NCBI GenBank assembly: GCA_945787635.1
Contig: CALZIK010000054.1
Span: 1-64,000 of the forward strand
DNA length: 64,000 bases
Direction: 5' to 3'
Source: Thermoanaerobaculia bacterium
GTDB lineage: Bacteria; Acidobacteriota; Thermoanaerobaculia; Multivoradales; JAHEKO01
A program made the translations under genes and the position numbers. The notes under the pieces were generated by a model, which was given only the letters and a program-made list of their open reading frames with translations, was not told the origin of the DNA and made no database searches. Positions 1 to 9,455 of this stretch are shown piece after piece (within the stretch, counting starts at the first letter, position 1; each line of letters begins with the position of its first letter).

Positions 1-191
1 CCATCGACCGCTCGCGGAGCGATCCGCTGGCTATCGCGGTCGCCTGGGAGAGCACCCATCTCCTGGCCTGGGTCAATCTCTATCTCGAGCGGCTGCGCAC
101 CGACGGCACCGCCGAGCGGCTGTACGCGAAGTGGTTTTCGGGTGACGGGGTCGAGCCGGCCGGCGGTGGCGACGGCGGAGAGTCGGAGTGA
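1..191 (+). CDS. Periplasmic solute-binding protein, C-terminal fragment (SBP_bac_3-like)
   Basis: The frame is open from the window edge to TGA at 189-191 and gives the last 62 residues of a protein that starts upstream. The tail has the pattern of the last helices of family-3 solute-binding proteins: a helix with NLYLERLRTDGT, then a short helix ending in the typical KWF, then a disordered Gly/Glu-rich tail. Such proteins capture amino or organic acids in the periplasm. The stop overlaps the GTG start of the following symporter (GTGA), so the two are translationally coupled and probably work together. The family call rests only on the C-terminal pattern. Confidence 0.55.
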   Translation, partial: IDRSRSDPLAIAVAWESTHLLAWVNLYLERLRTDGTAERLYAKWFSGDGVEPAGGGDGGESE

Positions 192-1573
192 GCGGCGCGG
201 AGCCCCGCGCCGGCTGGGGGAGCCTGCGGAGGCTGATCCCGATCGTCATCGCCGTGGGCGCGGGAGTCGCGCTGGGGACCTGGAACGAGCCGGTCGGCAA
301 CTTCCTCGGGCCGTTCGGTCGGCTCTACCTGTCGCTGCTGCTCATGTGCGTGATTCCGATCATCGGTGCCGCGGTCGTGTCGAGCCTCGGGCGTTTGGTG
401 GCGGATCACAAGCTAGGCCGGAACCTGGTGGTCATCGTCCTGGTGTTCTGGATTGGGATGCTACTGGCGGCGGCGATCGGCACGACCGCCGGCTGGGCGA
501 CCGGAGTCGGTCGCGATCTGCAGATGTCGCCTGCCCTCGGTGCCCTGCTGCTCGAGATGGAGTCGACCTCGGGAGGCGGAGTGCTGGGCGATCCGTCGGC
601 GCCGGGAGCTGAGGAGGCGCGCTACGTCGAGCTCTTCGAGGGCCCTGGGAGCCTCGGTCGCCGCTTAGCCGACTCGGGTCCTCGATCTCCCGGCAATGAG
701 GTCGAAGAGAACCCGCGCCTTCTGACCTATCTCGAGAAACTCATTCCGGGCAACCTCATCGAGGCGTATCTGGAAGACAACTACCTGGCGGTGCTGTTCT
801 TCTCCGTGCTCCTGGGCGTCGCCCTCGGGTTCGTGCCCGCCGCCACCCGGGACGTGGCGCTGGGCGTCGTCGAGGCGCTCTTCGACTCGCTGCTCCGGAT
901 CATCTCGTGGGTCATCTGGCTCCTGCCGGCGGGGCTGTTGTGCATCGTCGCCGGCCAGGTCGCGGGCGGTGGCCTCGAGTTCGTGTCGGTTTTTCGGAAG
1001 GTGATTGTGGTGAGCCTCGTGACGACGCTGGCCACAATGGGGCTCTTTACGCTCACGATTTGGAGAATCCGAGGTGTTGCGCCCCTGCGGGTGCTCCGCG
1101 AGCTTCGCGAGCCTCTCCTGGTCGCGTTTGCCACGTCTTCGAGCTTCGCCTCGATTCCCGCTGCGATGGTGGCCTTGAAGCGGGGTCTCGGTCTCAGGAA
1201 GGAGAACGTCAACCTCTTCCTGCCTCTCGGCATCACGCTCAATCCGATCGGAAGCGCCCTGTTTTTCAGCTTGTCGTCGATTTTCGCGGTCCAGCTGCAC
1301 AGTGGACCCGAAACGGCATTCGGCCCGACCGCGGCCTTCGCCCTGATCTTCGGCTCGGTTCTGGCCGGGCTCGCGGCGATGGGCCTTCCCGGGGTGAGCG
1401 CCCTGTGGATGCTCGGGCTGGTCCTCGAGCCGATCGGGGTGCCGCCCGAGGTCGGCATTGTCGCGCTGCTCGCGGTTGCGCCGATCATCGATCCGCTCTT
1501 TACCATGGTCAACGTTTTCGGCAACTGCACGGCGACCTGCGTTCTGGATCGGGTACTCTCCGACTCGGGCTGA
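188..1573 (+). CDS. Dicarboxylate/amino acid:cation symporter (SDF/DAACS family), divergent
   Basis: 461 residues with about eight hydrophobic segments, GTG start overlapping the previous stop. The SDF serine-rich loop is recognisable as TSSSFASIP (about residue 316) and the last half has [10 protein letters not shown] (351-360) and [15 protein letters not shown] (about 434-448). In characterised members these correspond to the NMDGT motif and to the TM8 segment whose Arg and Asp bind the substrate; here NMDGT reads NPIGS, and the TM8 Arg and Asp positions are not conserved (DPLFT; GN instead of GD). A 70-residue loop (about 110-185) is inserted between early helices. I infer secondary transport of an unusual, possibly not dicarboxylic, substrate delivered by the adjacent binding protein. 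Confidence 0.8.
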   Translation: MSGAEPRAGWGSLRRLIPIVIAVGAGVALGTWNEPVGNFLGPFGRLYLSLLLMCVIPIIGAAVVSSLGRLVADHKLGRNLVVIVLVFWIGMLLAAAIGTTAGWATGVGRDLQMSPALGALLLEMESTSGGGVLGDPSAPGAEEARYVELFEGPGSLGRRLADSGPRSPGNEVEENPRLLTYLEKLIPGNLIEAYLEDNYLAVLFFSVLLGVALGFVPAATRDVALGVVEALFDSLLRIISWVIWLLPAGLLCIVAGQVAGGGLEFVSVFRKVIVVSLVTTLATMGLFTLTIWRIRGVAPLRVLRELREPLLVAFATSSSFASIPAAMVALKRGLGLRKENVNLFLPLGITLNPIGSALFFSLSSIFAVQLHSGPETAFGPTAAFALIFGSVLAGLAAMGLPGVSALWMLGLVLEPIGVPPEVGIVALLAVAPIIDPLFTMVNVFGNCTATCVLDRVLSDSG

Positions 1574-1581
1574 CCGTCCCG

Positions 1582-2090
<509 letters not shown>

Positions 2091-2094
<4 letters not shown>

Positions 2095-2474
2095 CGCCCG
2101 CCTGCGCCCATGACCAGAAAGGCGCCGGTTACGTAGGCGACCAGCCACCAACCGTAGGCGAGTCGCGAGTAGTTGTGGAGCCATCCGGGCACCTCGTCGT
2201 CGCCGTGCGCGGAGCGATGGCGCCAGGCGAGCGAGGTCTCGACGACCATGGCCGCGAGCGACGAGAAGCCCAAGAGCGCGTGGGCGGTGAGGCCGCGGCT
2301 CGAGCCGGCGATCATGCAGGCGGTCGCGGTGATGTCGAGGATTACGCCGAGGCGCAGCCAGTTGAGGGTCGCTCGCCCTACGCGGTGGCTTCGCTGCTCG
2401 GAGAGGATGCCGATGGTGTAGCTCACCAGGGCCAGGTTGACGATGATCACGCCGGCGAGGAGTACGGGGGTCAT
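2091..2474 (-). CDS. Small four-helix membrane protein of unknown function
   Basis: 127 residues with four predicted membrane segments (about 5-24, 40-60, 68-86 and 105-123). No recognised catalytic motif. It is the last gene of the minus-strand export operon: its ATG overlaps the stop of the ABC ATPase gene by 4 bases, so the two are translationally coupled. It may be an accessory subunit of the exporter or a passenger; I do not recognise the family with certainty (a DUF420-like fold is possible). Its end overlaps the convergent NUDIX gene by 4 bases. Confidence 0.65.
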
Positions 2475-3211
2475 TTCGAGTGGCTGTCCTGGGTGATGCG
2501 GCCGTCGTGCAGCTCGATCCGGCGTTTGGTGCGCTGGGCAAGGGCCAGATCGTGGGTGATCACGACCATCGTGTGTCCCTGCCGCCAGAGCTCCTCGAAC
2601 AGGGTCATGATATCCCCGCCCGAGCTCGAATCGAGGTTGCCGGTGGGCTCGTCGGCCAGAAGCAGCGCCGGCCTCATGGCCAAGGCTCGGGCGATCGCCA
2701 CCCGCTGCATCTGACCGCCCGAAAGCTCGGTCGGCTTGTGCTCGCCCCGGTCGGCGAGGCCGACCTTCTCGAGCAGCTCCTCGACCCGTTCGCGCCGCTG
2801 TTTCTTGCCGACGCGGCCGAAGAGCAGCGGCATCTCGACGTTCTCCCAGGTCGAGATCTGAGGGATGAGGTTGAAGTTCTGAAAGACGAACCCGATCCGG
2901 CGGTTTCTGACGTCGGCCAGCTCGGTCCGGGTCATCCCCGAGACCGGCTCGCCCTGCAGCTCGTAGGTCCCGGCCGTGGGCGTGTCGAGGCAGCCGATCA
3001 GGTTCATCAGGGTCGACTTGCCCGAGCCGGACGGCCCCACGATCGAGAGGAACTCGCCGTTGCGAACGTCGAGGTCGATGTCGAGCAGGGCCTCGACCTG
3101 GATCTTGCCGGTGTCGTAGATCTTGCTGATGCCGCTCATGTGAATGAGCGGCTGGGTGTCCGGCTCCGTGGCTCGCGCCGCGGCGCCGGTCGGTGTCTGC
3201 GGCTCACTCAT
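2471..3211 (-). CDS. ABC transporter ATP-binding protein, MacB/LolD type
   Basis: 246 residues. All ABC motifs are present: Walker A GPSGSGKS, signature LSGGQMQRVAIARA, Walker B LLLADEPTGNLDS and the H-loop ITHD. The Q-loop context FVFQNFNLIPQISTWENVE is typical of the LolD/MacB subfamily. It supplies ATP hydrolysis for the two permeases immediately upstream in the operon; its start overlaps the end of the second permease by 8 bases. An unusual N-terminal stretch of about 25 residues precedes the domain. Substrate unknown: macrolides, peptides, lipids or lipoproteins are all handled by relatives. Confidence 0.92.
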   Translation of the reverse strand: MSEPQTPTGAAARATEPDTQPLIHMSGISKIYDTGKIQVEALLDIDLDVRNGEFLSIVGPSGSGKSTLMNLIGCLDTPTAGTYELQGEPVSGMTRTELADVRNRRIGFVFQNFNLIPQISTWENVEMPLLFGRVGKKQRRERVEELLEKVGLADRGEHKPTELSGGQMQRVAIARALAMRPALLLADEPTGNLDSSSGGDIMTLFEELWRQGHTMVVITHDLALAQRTKRRIELHDGRITQDSHSK

Positions 3212-4457
3212 AGCGAAGGGTCTCCGCGGGATCCACCAGTGAGGCCCGGCGCGCCGGGAAGTACGCCGCCAGAAGGCCGATCAGGCCGAGAATCGCGGCG
3301 GTGGCGATCGCGATCGGGAGCGAGAGCGTCGGCTTGCCGAGAAACTCGAGCGCTTCGTTGCCGCCGGTCGGCAGCAGCTCGAGCAGCGCGACCACTCCGG
3401 TCGCCATGATCAGCCCCAGCACGCCGCCCAGCAGCGTATAGGTAAGGCCTTCGAGCACCAGCGGGCCGGTGACCCAGCGGCTGCGGGCACCGAGCGCCAT
3501 CTTGACGCCGATCTCCTTGGTGCGCTCTTTGACCACGGCGTACATGATGTTGGCGACGCCGATTCCGCCGACGAACAGAGTCAGCCCGCCGATGATGCCG
3601 AGAAAGAGCTGGATGCCGAGCAGCATGTTGCCCATGATGGCCGCGCCTTCGACCGTGTTCCAGGTAGGCAGCGCCCGTTCATCTTCCGGATCGAAGCCGT
3701 ACTTGGCGGCGAGCACCTCGCGCACCCCTTCGAGGACCGCGGTCATGCTTTCGGGCCGGTCCGCCTGGACCACCAGGTTGCTCAGGAAGTCCCGCCCGAA
3801 TTGGGTCTTGAAGGTCGTGATCGGGATGACCGCGTGATCCTCGTCGGGACCGCCATAGGCTCCCATCTGGAGCTTCTCCTCCATCACGCCGACCACGGTG
3901 TAGGGCACATCGTCGACCAGAAGAGTGCGCCCCACCGGGTCTTCCTCGCCGTAGAGATCCTCGGCCAGCGTCCAGCCGAGGAAGATCACCCGGCGCCGGA
4001 GCTTCTCGTCCAGGATGTTGAGAAAGCGGCCGCCGGAAGCCGCCAGGTGATTGCGCAGTTCCCCGTAGGCGAGGCTCGCGCCGGTCACGCGTCCGTTGAT
4101 GGTGGTGCGTCCGTAGGTCAGCGGCGCGCGGTAGTTGGTCATCTCGCCGCTCACGCCGCTCACGTGCTCCACCCGCTCGGCGAGCATCTCGACGTCCTCG
4201 AGCCGGGGCCGGATCGGCCGCCCCGCGGGCAGGCCTTCCCACGGAAGAGTGGTCTCACCCGGCCACATGATGGCGATGTCGGTGCCCAGGCCGGCCTGGG
4301 CGCGGGTGAGCTGCCGCTTCATGCCTTCACCGAAGGCGAGCAGTAGGACCAGCGAAAGCGACCCCCAGGCGATCGCCGCCACGGTCAGGAACGCGCGCTT
4401 CTTCTGTACCCGGGACGAGCGCAGAAAAAGCTGAAAAACGAGCCAGGGCTTGAACAT
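3204..4457 (-). CDS. ABC transporter permease, MacB-like (second of two)
   Basis: 417 residues. A first membrane helix near residues 22-45 is followed by a MacB_PCD-type periplasmic domain (about 50-250) and an FtsX domain with three helices. The hallmark GVANIMYAVVKERTKEIGVK and KMALGA motif is present. It is paralogous to the permease encoded just upstream (4464-5696), with which it could form a heterodimer. The gene is 6 bases from its upstream neighbour and overlaps the ATPase gene. Located in the inner membrane. Confidence 0.9.
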   Translation of the reverse strand: MFKPWLVFQLFLRSSRVQKKRAFLTVAAIAWGSLSLVLLLAFGEGMKRQLTRAQAGLGTDIAIMWPGETTLPWEGLPAGRPIRPRLEDVEMLAERVEHVSGVSGEMTNYRAPLTYGRTTINGRVTGASLAYGELRNHLAASGGRFLNILDEKLRRRVIFLGWTLAEDLYGEEDPVGRTLLVDDVPYTVVGVMEEKLQMGAYGGPDEDHAVIPITTFKTQFGRDFLSNLVVQADRPESMTAVLEGVREVLAAKYGFDPEDERALPTWNTVEGAAIMGNMLLGIQLFLGIIGGLTLFVGGIGVANIMYAVVKERTKEIGVKMALGARSRWVTGPLVLEGLTYTLLGGVLGLIMATGVVALLELLPTGGNEALEFLGKPTLSLPIAIATAAILGLIGLLAAYFPARRASLVDPAETLRYE

Positions 4458-4463
4458 CGTGGG

Positions 4464-5696
4464 TTACATCTTCATCGCCACGACCGGGTCGAGGTCGGCT
4501 GCGGTCTTGGCGGGAAAGTAGCCCGCGATCAGGCCGATCAGTCCGAGCAGGCCGACGGTGCCGAACGCCAGCGCCGGCGTCAGGTTGGGGTCGCCGACAT
4601 ACTCGGTGACTCCGAAGGCCGGAAACAACGAGCACAGTCCGATGGTGATGGCGAGTCCCAGGCCGCCGCCGACGGCAGTGATCAGCAGGGTCTCCATCAG
4701 GAACTGGCCGAGGATGCCGCCCGGGCGAGCGCCGAGTGCCATCTTGATGCCGATCTCGCGAGTGCGCTCCTCGACCGCTACGTTCATGATGTTCGACACG
4801 CCGATGCCGCCGACTACCAGGGTGAGCGACCCGACGATGCCCAGAAAAAGCCGGAAAGCCAGCATGAAGGTGTCGAGGAACTTCGCCATGTCGGAGGTGT
4901 CCCAGACCGAAAGGGCTTCCTTGTCCTCGGGGTCGAAGCGATGCTTGGCGGCCACGATCCGGAGCACCTCGGCGGTGGCCTGCTCGGTGCGGGCGACGTC
5001 CTTGGCCGTAAAGACGAAATTGTTCATGTACTTCTGCCCGGTGAGCGCCCGCATCGTAGTCGCGGGAATCACCGCCATGTCCTTGTCCCGGAACCGGTAC
5101 GAGGAGTCCTGGGTCTTCTTCTTGAGCACCCCGATGACCGTGAACGGAGAACCGTGGAGGCGCAGGGTCTGGCCCACGGGATCGCCGGTGCCGAATAGGT
5201 TTTCGGCCAGCTCGTTGCCGAGAAACACCACCCGCCGTTTGTCGCGCATGTCGAACGGGTCGATGAAGCGTCCGCCCGCTTGCGGAATCATGTTGCGCAT
5301 CTCGCCGAAGATGGGGTGCGCGCCGACGGTGTCGACGGCCAGCGTCTTGGTGCCGAGCTGGAGCTTCAAGGTGTTGGCGTACTCACTCGAGACCCAGCCC
5401 AGCTCCTGCGCGCTCGCCCGGATGAGCTCGACGTCGCTTTCGTCGAGCCGGATCGGCCGGCCCTTGCCGAGTCCTTCGAAGGGCATCGAGGTCAGCGACG
5501 GCCAGGCGATGACGATGCCGTTGCCCAGGCCCGCGGAGTTCTTCTTGATCTGATGATGAAAGCCGTCGCCGAAGGCCAGCAGCAGGCTCACCGCGACCGT
5601 TCCCCAGACCAGGCCGAGGGTGGTCAGGAACGTCCGCAGCCGCTGGGCGCGAAGGTCCCGAAAGAACTGCTTGAGGAGGTTGGCGATCCGGTCCAC
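4464..5696 (-). CDS. ABC transporter permease, MacB-like (first of two)
   Basis: 410 residues from a GTG start at 5696. I chose this start because GGAGG lies 8 bases upstream on the minus strand and the protein then begins with the usual short amphipathic segment before the first helix; the frame stays open far upstream, but that extension is low-complexity and antisense to the adaptor gene. Domain order is TM helix, periplasmic MacB_PCD domain, then three-helix FtsX domain with GVSNIMNVAVEERTREIGIK. Probably pairs with the downstream permease and the ATPase at 2471-3211. Confidence 0.9.
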   Translation of the reverse strand: MDRIANLLKQFFRDLRAQRLRTFLTTLGLVWGTVAVSLLLAFGDGFHHQIKKNSAGLGNGIVIAWPSLTSMPFEGLGKGRPIRLDESDVELIRASAQELGWVSSEYANTLKLQLGTKTLAVDTVGAHPIFGEMRNMIPQAGGRFIDPFDMRDKRRVVFLGNELAENLFGTGDPVGQTLRLHGSPFTVIGVLKKKTQDSSYRFRDKDMAVIPATTMRALTGQKYMNNFVFTAKDVARTEQATAEVLRIVAAKHRFDPEDKEALSVWDTSDMAKFLDTFMLAFRLFLGIVGSLTLVVGGIGVSNIMNVAVEERTREIGIKMALGARPGGILGQFLMETLLITAVGGGLGLAITIGLCSLFPAFGVTEYVGDPNLTPALAFGTVGLLGLIGLIAGYFPAKTAADLDPVVAMKM

Positions 5697-5715
5697 GGTG
5701 TGAGTCCTCCGAGCT

Positions 5716-6825
5716 CTAGCCGAACACGTCCCGGGGCGGTCTCTGGATGACCTCGGCGCCCTCGTCGAGGCCGGAGACGACCTCGATGTTGAGGCCGTCC
5801 GAGAGGCCGGTCTGAATCTCGACCTTCTTTGGCTCGGCTTCCGGCCCCTCGCCGGGGATCTCGACGAAGGTCTTGGCGCCGTCGTCCTCGAAGAGCACCA
5901 GGCGCTCGGGAACGAGGAGGATGTCCTGCTTCTCGCGGATGATGAGGTCGGCGTTGGCCGAGTACCCGGCGCGCAGCACGACTCCATCGGCAGGGTCGAG
6001 CTCGATCTCGACGTCGAAGAGCCGTGCGCCTTCCTCTTCCTTCGCCTGCGGAGCGATTCTCGAGAGCCGGCCGGTGACCTCCACTCCGGGCAGCGCGCCG
6101 ACCTTCAGCCTGGCGGTCACCCCGTGCTCGAGCTTGCCGACGTCGATCTCGTCCACCGTGCCGCGAAAGATGAGATCCCTCATGTCGGCGATGGTCGCGA
6201 GCTCGGTGCCCTCCTGAAACGACGTCAACGGCACCACCGGATCTCCGGGATCCACCGCGCGCGCCAGCACGATGCCGGCCGCCGGGGCCCTGATGACCGA
6301 CTCCATCGAGCGGCCGCGACCCGCGATCCGGCCCTTGCGGATCAGCTCGAGGTTGTCCTGGGCGCTGTCGAGCTCGATCTTGGCCTGCTCGAAAGCCTCT
6401 CGTTTGATGTCGAGCTCGTCGGCCGGCGTGATGCCTTGAGCGGCGAGCTCTTCGGCCCGCTTCCAGGCGGCCTCCGCGCGGGTATGGGCGGAGCGCGACG
6501 CGTCCAGGCGGCGCTGGGCCTCGACCAGCTCGCTCGGCGTGGGATCGGGCACGATCTCGAACAGGGCGTCGCCGGCCTGGACCGAGTCGCCCACCTCGAC
6601 CGCGCAGCGCTTGACGATCCCCGAGATCTTGGATTTCACCTTGAACTCGAAGCGCGGCTCGATCTGGCCTATGCCGACGGCCTTTTCGACGATCGTCCCG
6701 CGCTCGATCGCCACCAGTTTGAACTCCTCGTCATTCGAGCCCCGATTCTTGAACCAGGCGTAGCCGGCGCCGCCGAGACCGGCGACGAGAACCAGGACGA
6801 GGAAAATCTTGAGAATTCTCTTCAC
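5716..6825 (-). CDS. Periplasmic adaptor subunit (MacA/HlyD membrane-fusion family)
   Basis: 369 residues from GTG 6825 (GAGG about 7 bases upstream). The N-terminus VKRILKIFLVLVLVAGLGG is a membrane anchor. Then come a split barrel-sandwich domain (KVKSKISGIVKRCAVEVGDS and later VIRAPAAGIVLARAVDPGDPV), a coiled-coil hairpin (about residues 120-190) and a beta-barrel domain. This is the architecture of adaptors that link inner-membrane ABC permeases to an outer-membrane channel. It is the first gene of the five-gene export operon. No outer-membrane factor gene is present in the window. Confidence 0.92.
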   Translation of the reverse strand: MKRILKIFLVLVLVAGLGGAGYAWFKNRGSNDEEFKLVAIERGTIVEKAVGIGQIEPRFEFKVKSKISGIVKRCAVEVGDSVQAGDALFEIVPDPTPSELVEAQRRLDASRSAHTRAEAAWKRAEELAAQGITPADELDIKREAFEQAKIELDSAQDNLELIRKGRIAGRGRSMESVIRAPAAGIVLARAVDPGDPVVPLTSFQEGTELATIADMRDLIFRGTVDEIDVGKLEHGVTARLKVGALPGVEVTGRLSRIAPQAKEEEGARLFDVEIELDPADGVVLRAGYSANADLIIREKQDILLVPERLVLFEDDGAKTFVEIPGEGPEAEPKKVEIQTGLSDGLNIEVVSGLDEGAEVIQRPPRDVFG

Positions 6826-7014
6826 TCGAGGCCTCGCTTTCGGAGAGTGCGGGGCCGGCCGCGTCTCTGAGGGCGAGCCGGCCTCCCCTTTCACTACGTA
6901 GCCACTATTGTGTTTGTTCCGCTCGCCCTGCGCTCCACCCCCAGGGGCGGGTAGGGCGGATGCTGGAAGGGAGAGAGTTCTTCTCTGCCGCCGCTCCAGC
7001 GCTCCCACGGACGC
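6826..7014. promoter_or_regulatory. Divergent intergenic region between export operon and cell-surface gene
   Basis: 189 bases separating the adaptor start (minus) from the repeat-protein start (plus). It must hold the promoter of the export operon, and of the surface protein if the start at 7015 is right. I saw no strong sigma-70-type boxes or clear operator. Frames upstream of 7015 stay open and hydrophobic patches exist in other frames, which matters for the missing signal peptide of the next gene. Confidence 0.35.
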
Positions 7015-9156
7015 ATGGTAACTTTTCGAGGGACGCGCGCGCAGGCTCCGGCCAACGACACCTGCGCCGGCGCGACGCCGATCGGTAATGGTGTCTTCGC
7101 GGGAGATGGCTCGATGGCCGGCAGCGAGGGCGCCACCGCCTGCACGCTGGGCTCCACCGAGGGGCCCGACGTCTGGTTCAAGTACACCGCTCCGGTGACG
7201 GCGACGATCAATTTCAATACGAAGCGCCTGGGCCCGGCCGTTCTTTCCCTGCACAGCGGCTGCCCGGGAACGGAAGCCAACGAGCTGGCCTGCAATCGCG
7301 TTCTCGGCGGCCTCCGATCGACCGTCAGCCTGGCCATGACGGTGGGCCAGATGGTCTGGGTCCGTGTTGCTCCGCCCGGAACGTTCGAGCTCGAGACCGG
7401 ACTGGCCGGGAGTCTCATGGGGAGAATCGAGGACGCGACGAACGGCTCCGGCGTCTCGGGAGCCGTGGTGATCCTGGCTCTCGAAGGGACGAGCGCTCTC
7501 GCACTGCCGGTCAGCGCAGCGGCCGACGGTTCGTATTCGGTCGGCGGCCTGCCCCCGGGCACCTTCTTGGCCGGCGCCCGGGACACCATCGGCGCCTACC
7601 TGAGCGAGATCTTCGAGAATCAGCACGTCCCGGCCTTTGGCGTCTTCGACCTGGCGGTGGGCCTACCGGTAACGGTGTCGGCCGGGGTCACGACGACCCT
7701 CGATTTTGCGCTGGATCCGGCCGGCAGGATTGCCGGCAAGGTGACAGAGGCCGGCAGCGGCACTCCTATCGGAAATGCCCACGTCACTGCTACCGACATC
7801 TACGGAACCACGTGGGCTTCGGCCAACACGCTCGGCGACGGAACCTACGATATCGGTAGCTTGCGAACCGGCACCTACTACGTCGATGCACGCAAGCCGT
7901 TCTCGCATCTGGCCAGGCTCCATTCGAACCGACCCTGCTCCGGGCCATGCCAACCCACAAAGGGTGAGCTCGTGGCCGTCACGACCGGTGGAGTTACCGG
8001 AGGAATCGACTTTGAGCTCGAGCCGCGTCTGAACGGCTCGATCGCCGGCAGGGTCACGGACGGCGTTGCGGGCCTCCAAGAGACGGTGCGTTTCTTTTCC
8101 ATCAGGGGAGATTTCGTGGCCTCGGCTTTCCCCGATGCCGGCGGCAACTACGTCAACAACGATCTGGAGCCCGGGACACATTACGTTGGCGCCGGTGCCA
8201 CAGGCAGCTACATCGGGGAGATCTACGACGGCGGGTCGGGATTGCCCTGCCGCAAGCTCGACTGTGATCCGACCGAGGGCGCGCCGGTGACCGTGCCCAA
8301 TGGCGGGGCGGTCACGGGTATCGACCTCGAGCTCGAGTTGGGTGGGGCGATCGACGGTACCATCGTCAAGCCGGGTTTTCTGCCGTTCGGAACGGGCGTC
8401 CAGGTGTACGACACCGGGGGCGTCTTGGTGGCGTCCAACGCGTTCCCTGACGGAATCGGCGGCGGCTTTCCGGTCGAACAGGTCCCGGCCGGCAACTACA
8501 CTGTTGTCGCCGGGGGTGGCAGCCCCTTCTTTGTTCCCGAGCTCTACGACGGTGGCAGTGGGATACCTTGCGTCAATTGCGACCCGACCCTGGGGCAAGT
8601 CGTGGGTGTCACTGCGGGAGCGACCACTGGCGGGGTCGATTTCGAGCTGGCGGTCGGGGCCGGCGTCTCGGGGCGGCTCAGACGCCTGGGCACCGACCTC
8701 ATACCGGACGCATCCGGGGTCTCGATCTTCGACGCTGCGGGTGATTTCGTCGCTTCCGCCACGGCGTCGCTCTACGGATACGAGCTGACGGGGCTCGTCC
8801 CCGGAAGCTACACCGTGGTCGCGAACTCCGACTCCCCGAGCATCGTGGAGGATTTGTACATCAGCGGACCGTGCGGCTTGCTCTGCGAGCCACAGAGCGG
8901 CGATCAGGTGTTGGTCTCCGGAACCGAAATAACCACCGGGATCGACTTCGATCTCGAGCCTTGCCCGGGCGGCAAGCACCCGACCTACAGCGCCGACAAC
9001 CACATCGATATCGCGGCGACGGTGGAAACCTGCGTCGACATGAGGATCGTGGATGGCTTCCATGTCTCGGCGACCGGACAGGGGACCCTAGTCTCTCCGG
9101 TGGTTGTGTTCGAGGGCGGGCGGGTCGACGGCGAGCTGATCGTGAAGCACCCGTAG
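7015..9156 (+). CDS. Large repeat protein with carboxypeptidase-regulatory-like domains, probably secreted
   Basis: 713 residues. Residues about 12-135 form a domain beginning ANDTCAGATPIGNG and containing PDVWFKYTAP, as seen at the N-terminus of mature secreted proteins. Then come five Ig-like carboxypeptidase-regulatory repeats, each opening with G(S/R/A)IAG(K/R)V or similar, near residues 140, 240, 345, 440 and 545. The C-terminus (about 650-713, with TVETCVDMRIVDGF and a final GELIVK) resembles the coathanger-like domain of the next gene. No signal peptide follows the ATG at 7015 although the protein looks extracellular: the true start may lie upstream, or a frameshift has removed it. Role: probably adhesion or surface structure. 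Confidence 0.75.
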   Translation: MVTFRGTRAQAPANDTCAGATPIGNGVFAGDGSMAGSEGATACTLGSTEGPDVWFKYTAPVTATINFNTKRLGPAVLSLHSGCPGTEANELACNRVLGGLRSTVSLAMTVGQMVWVRVAPPGTFELETGLAGSLMGRIEDATNGSGVSGAVVILALEGTSALALPVSAAADGSYSVGGLPPGTFLAGARDTIGAYLSEIFENQHVPAFGVFDLAVGLPVTVSAGVTTTLDFALDPAGRIAGKVTEAGSGTPIGNAHVTATDIYGTTWASANTLGDGTYDIGSLRTGTYYVDARKPFSHLARLHSNRPCSGPCQPTKGELVAVTTGGVTGGIDFELEPRLNGSIAGRVTDGVAGLQETVRFFSIRGDFVASAFPDAGGNYVNNDLEPGTHYVGAGATGSYIGEIYDGGSGLPCRKLDCDPTEGAPVTVPNGGAVTGIDLELELGGAIDGTIVKPGFLPFGTGVQVYDTGGVLVASNAFPDGIGGGFPVEQVPAGNYTVVAGGGSPFFVPELYDGGSGIPCVNCDPTLGQVVGVTAGATTGGVDFELAVGAGVSGRLRRLGTDLIPDASGVSIFDAAGDFVASATASLYGYELTGLVPGSYTVVANSDSPSIVEDLYISGPCGLLCEPQSGDQVLVSGTEITTGIDFDLEPCPGGKHPTYSADNHIDIAATVETCVDMRIVDGFHVSATGQGTLVSPVVVFEGGRVDGELIVKHP

Positions 9157-9455
9157 TAGGCGGGTCGAGCGCCCCGTTTCCGGACTCGTCGCGCTCTGAG
9201 GCCTTCGCCCTCCAGATCGCCCGCAAGAGGTCTTCGGGAATCTCTCCTTCCGCCCACCGCCCCGGCTCGCCGTGCCTACCCTTTTGGGCGTTGCCGAGTA
9301 TCGTTTCCTGGCCCTAGCATCAACCTGTTAGACAAGTCCGCGCGGTGACCCGAGGCTGCTCCGAGAAGAGAAGCCGAGGGAGAAGGCCATTGGGCCGCTG
9401 CGCCCGGAAGTCAGAAGGGAAACCAGCGCTCTTCTGACTCGCAGAGGAGAGGATC
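9157..9455. other. Non-coding gap between two surface-protein genes
   Basis: 299 bases with no convincing reading frame on either strand. The end of the gap is purine-rich and supplies GGAGAGGATC as ribosome-binding site just before the ATG at 9456. I saw no strong terminator or promoter boxes. Confidence 0.4.
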
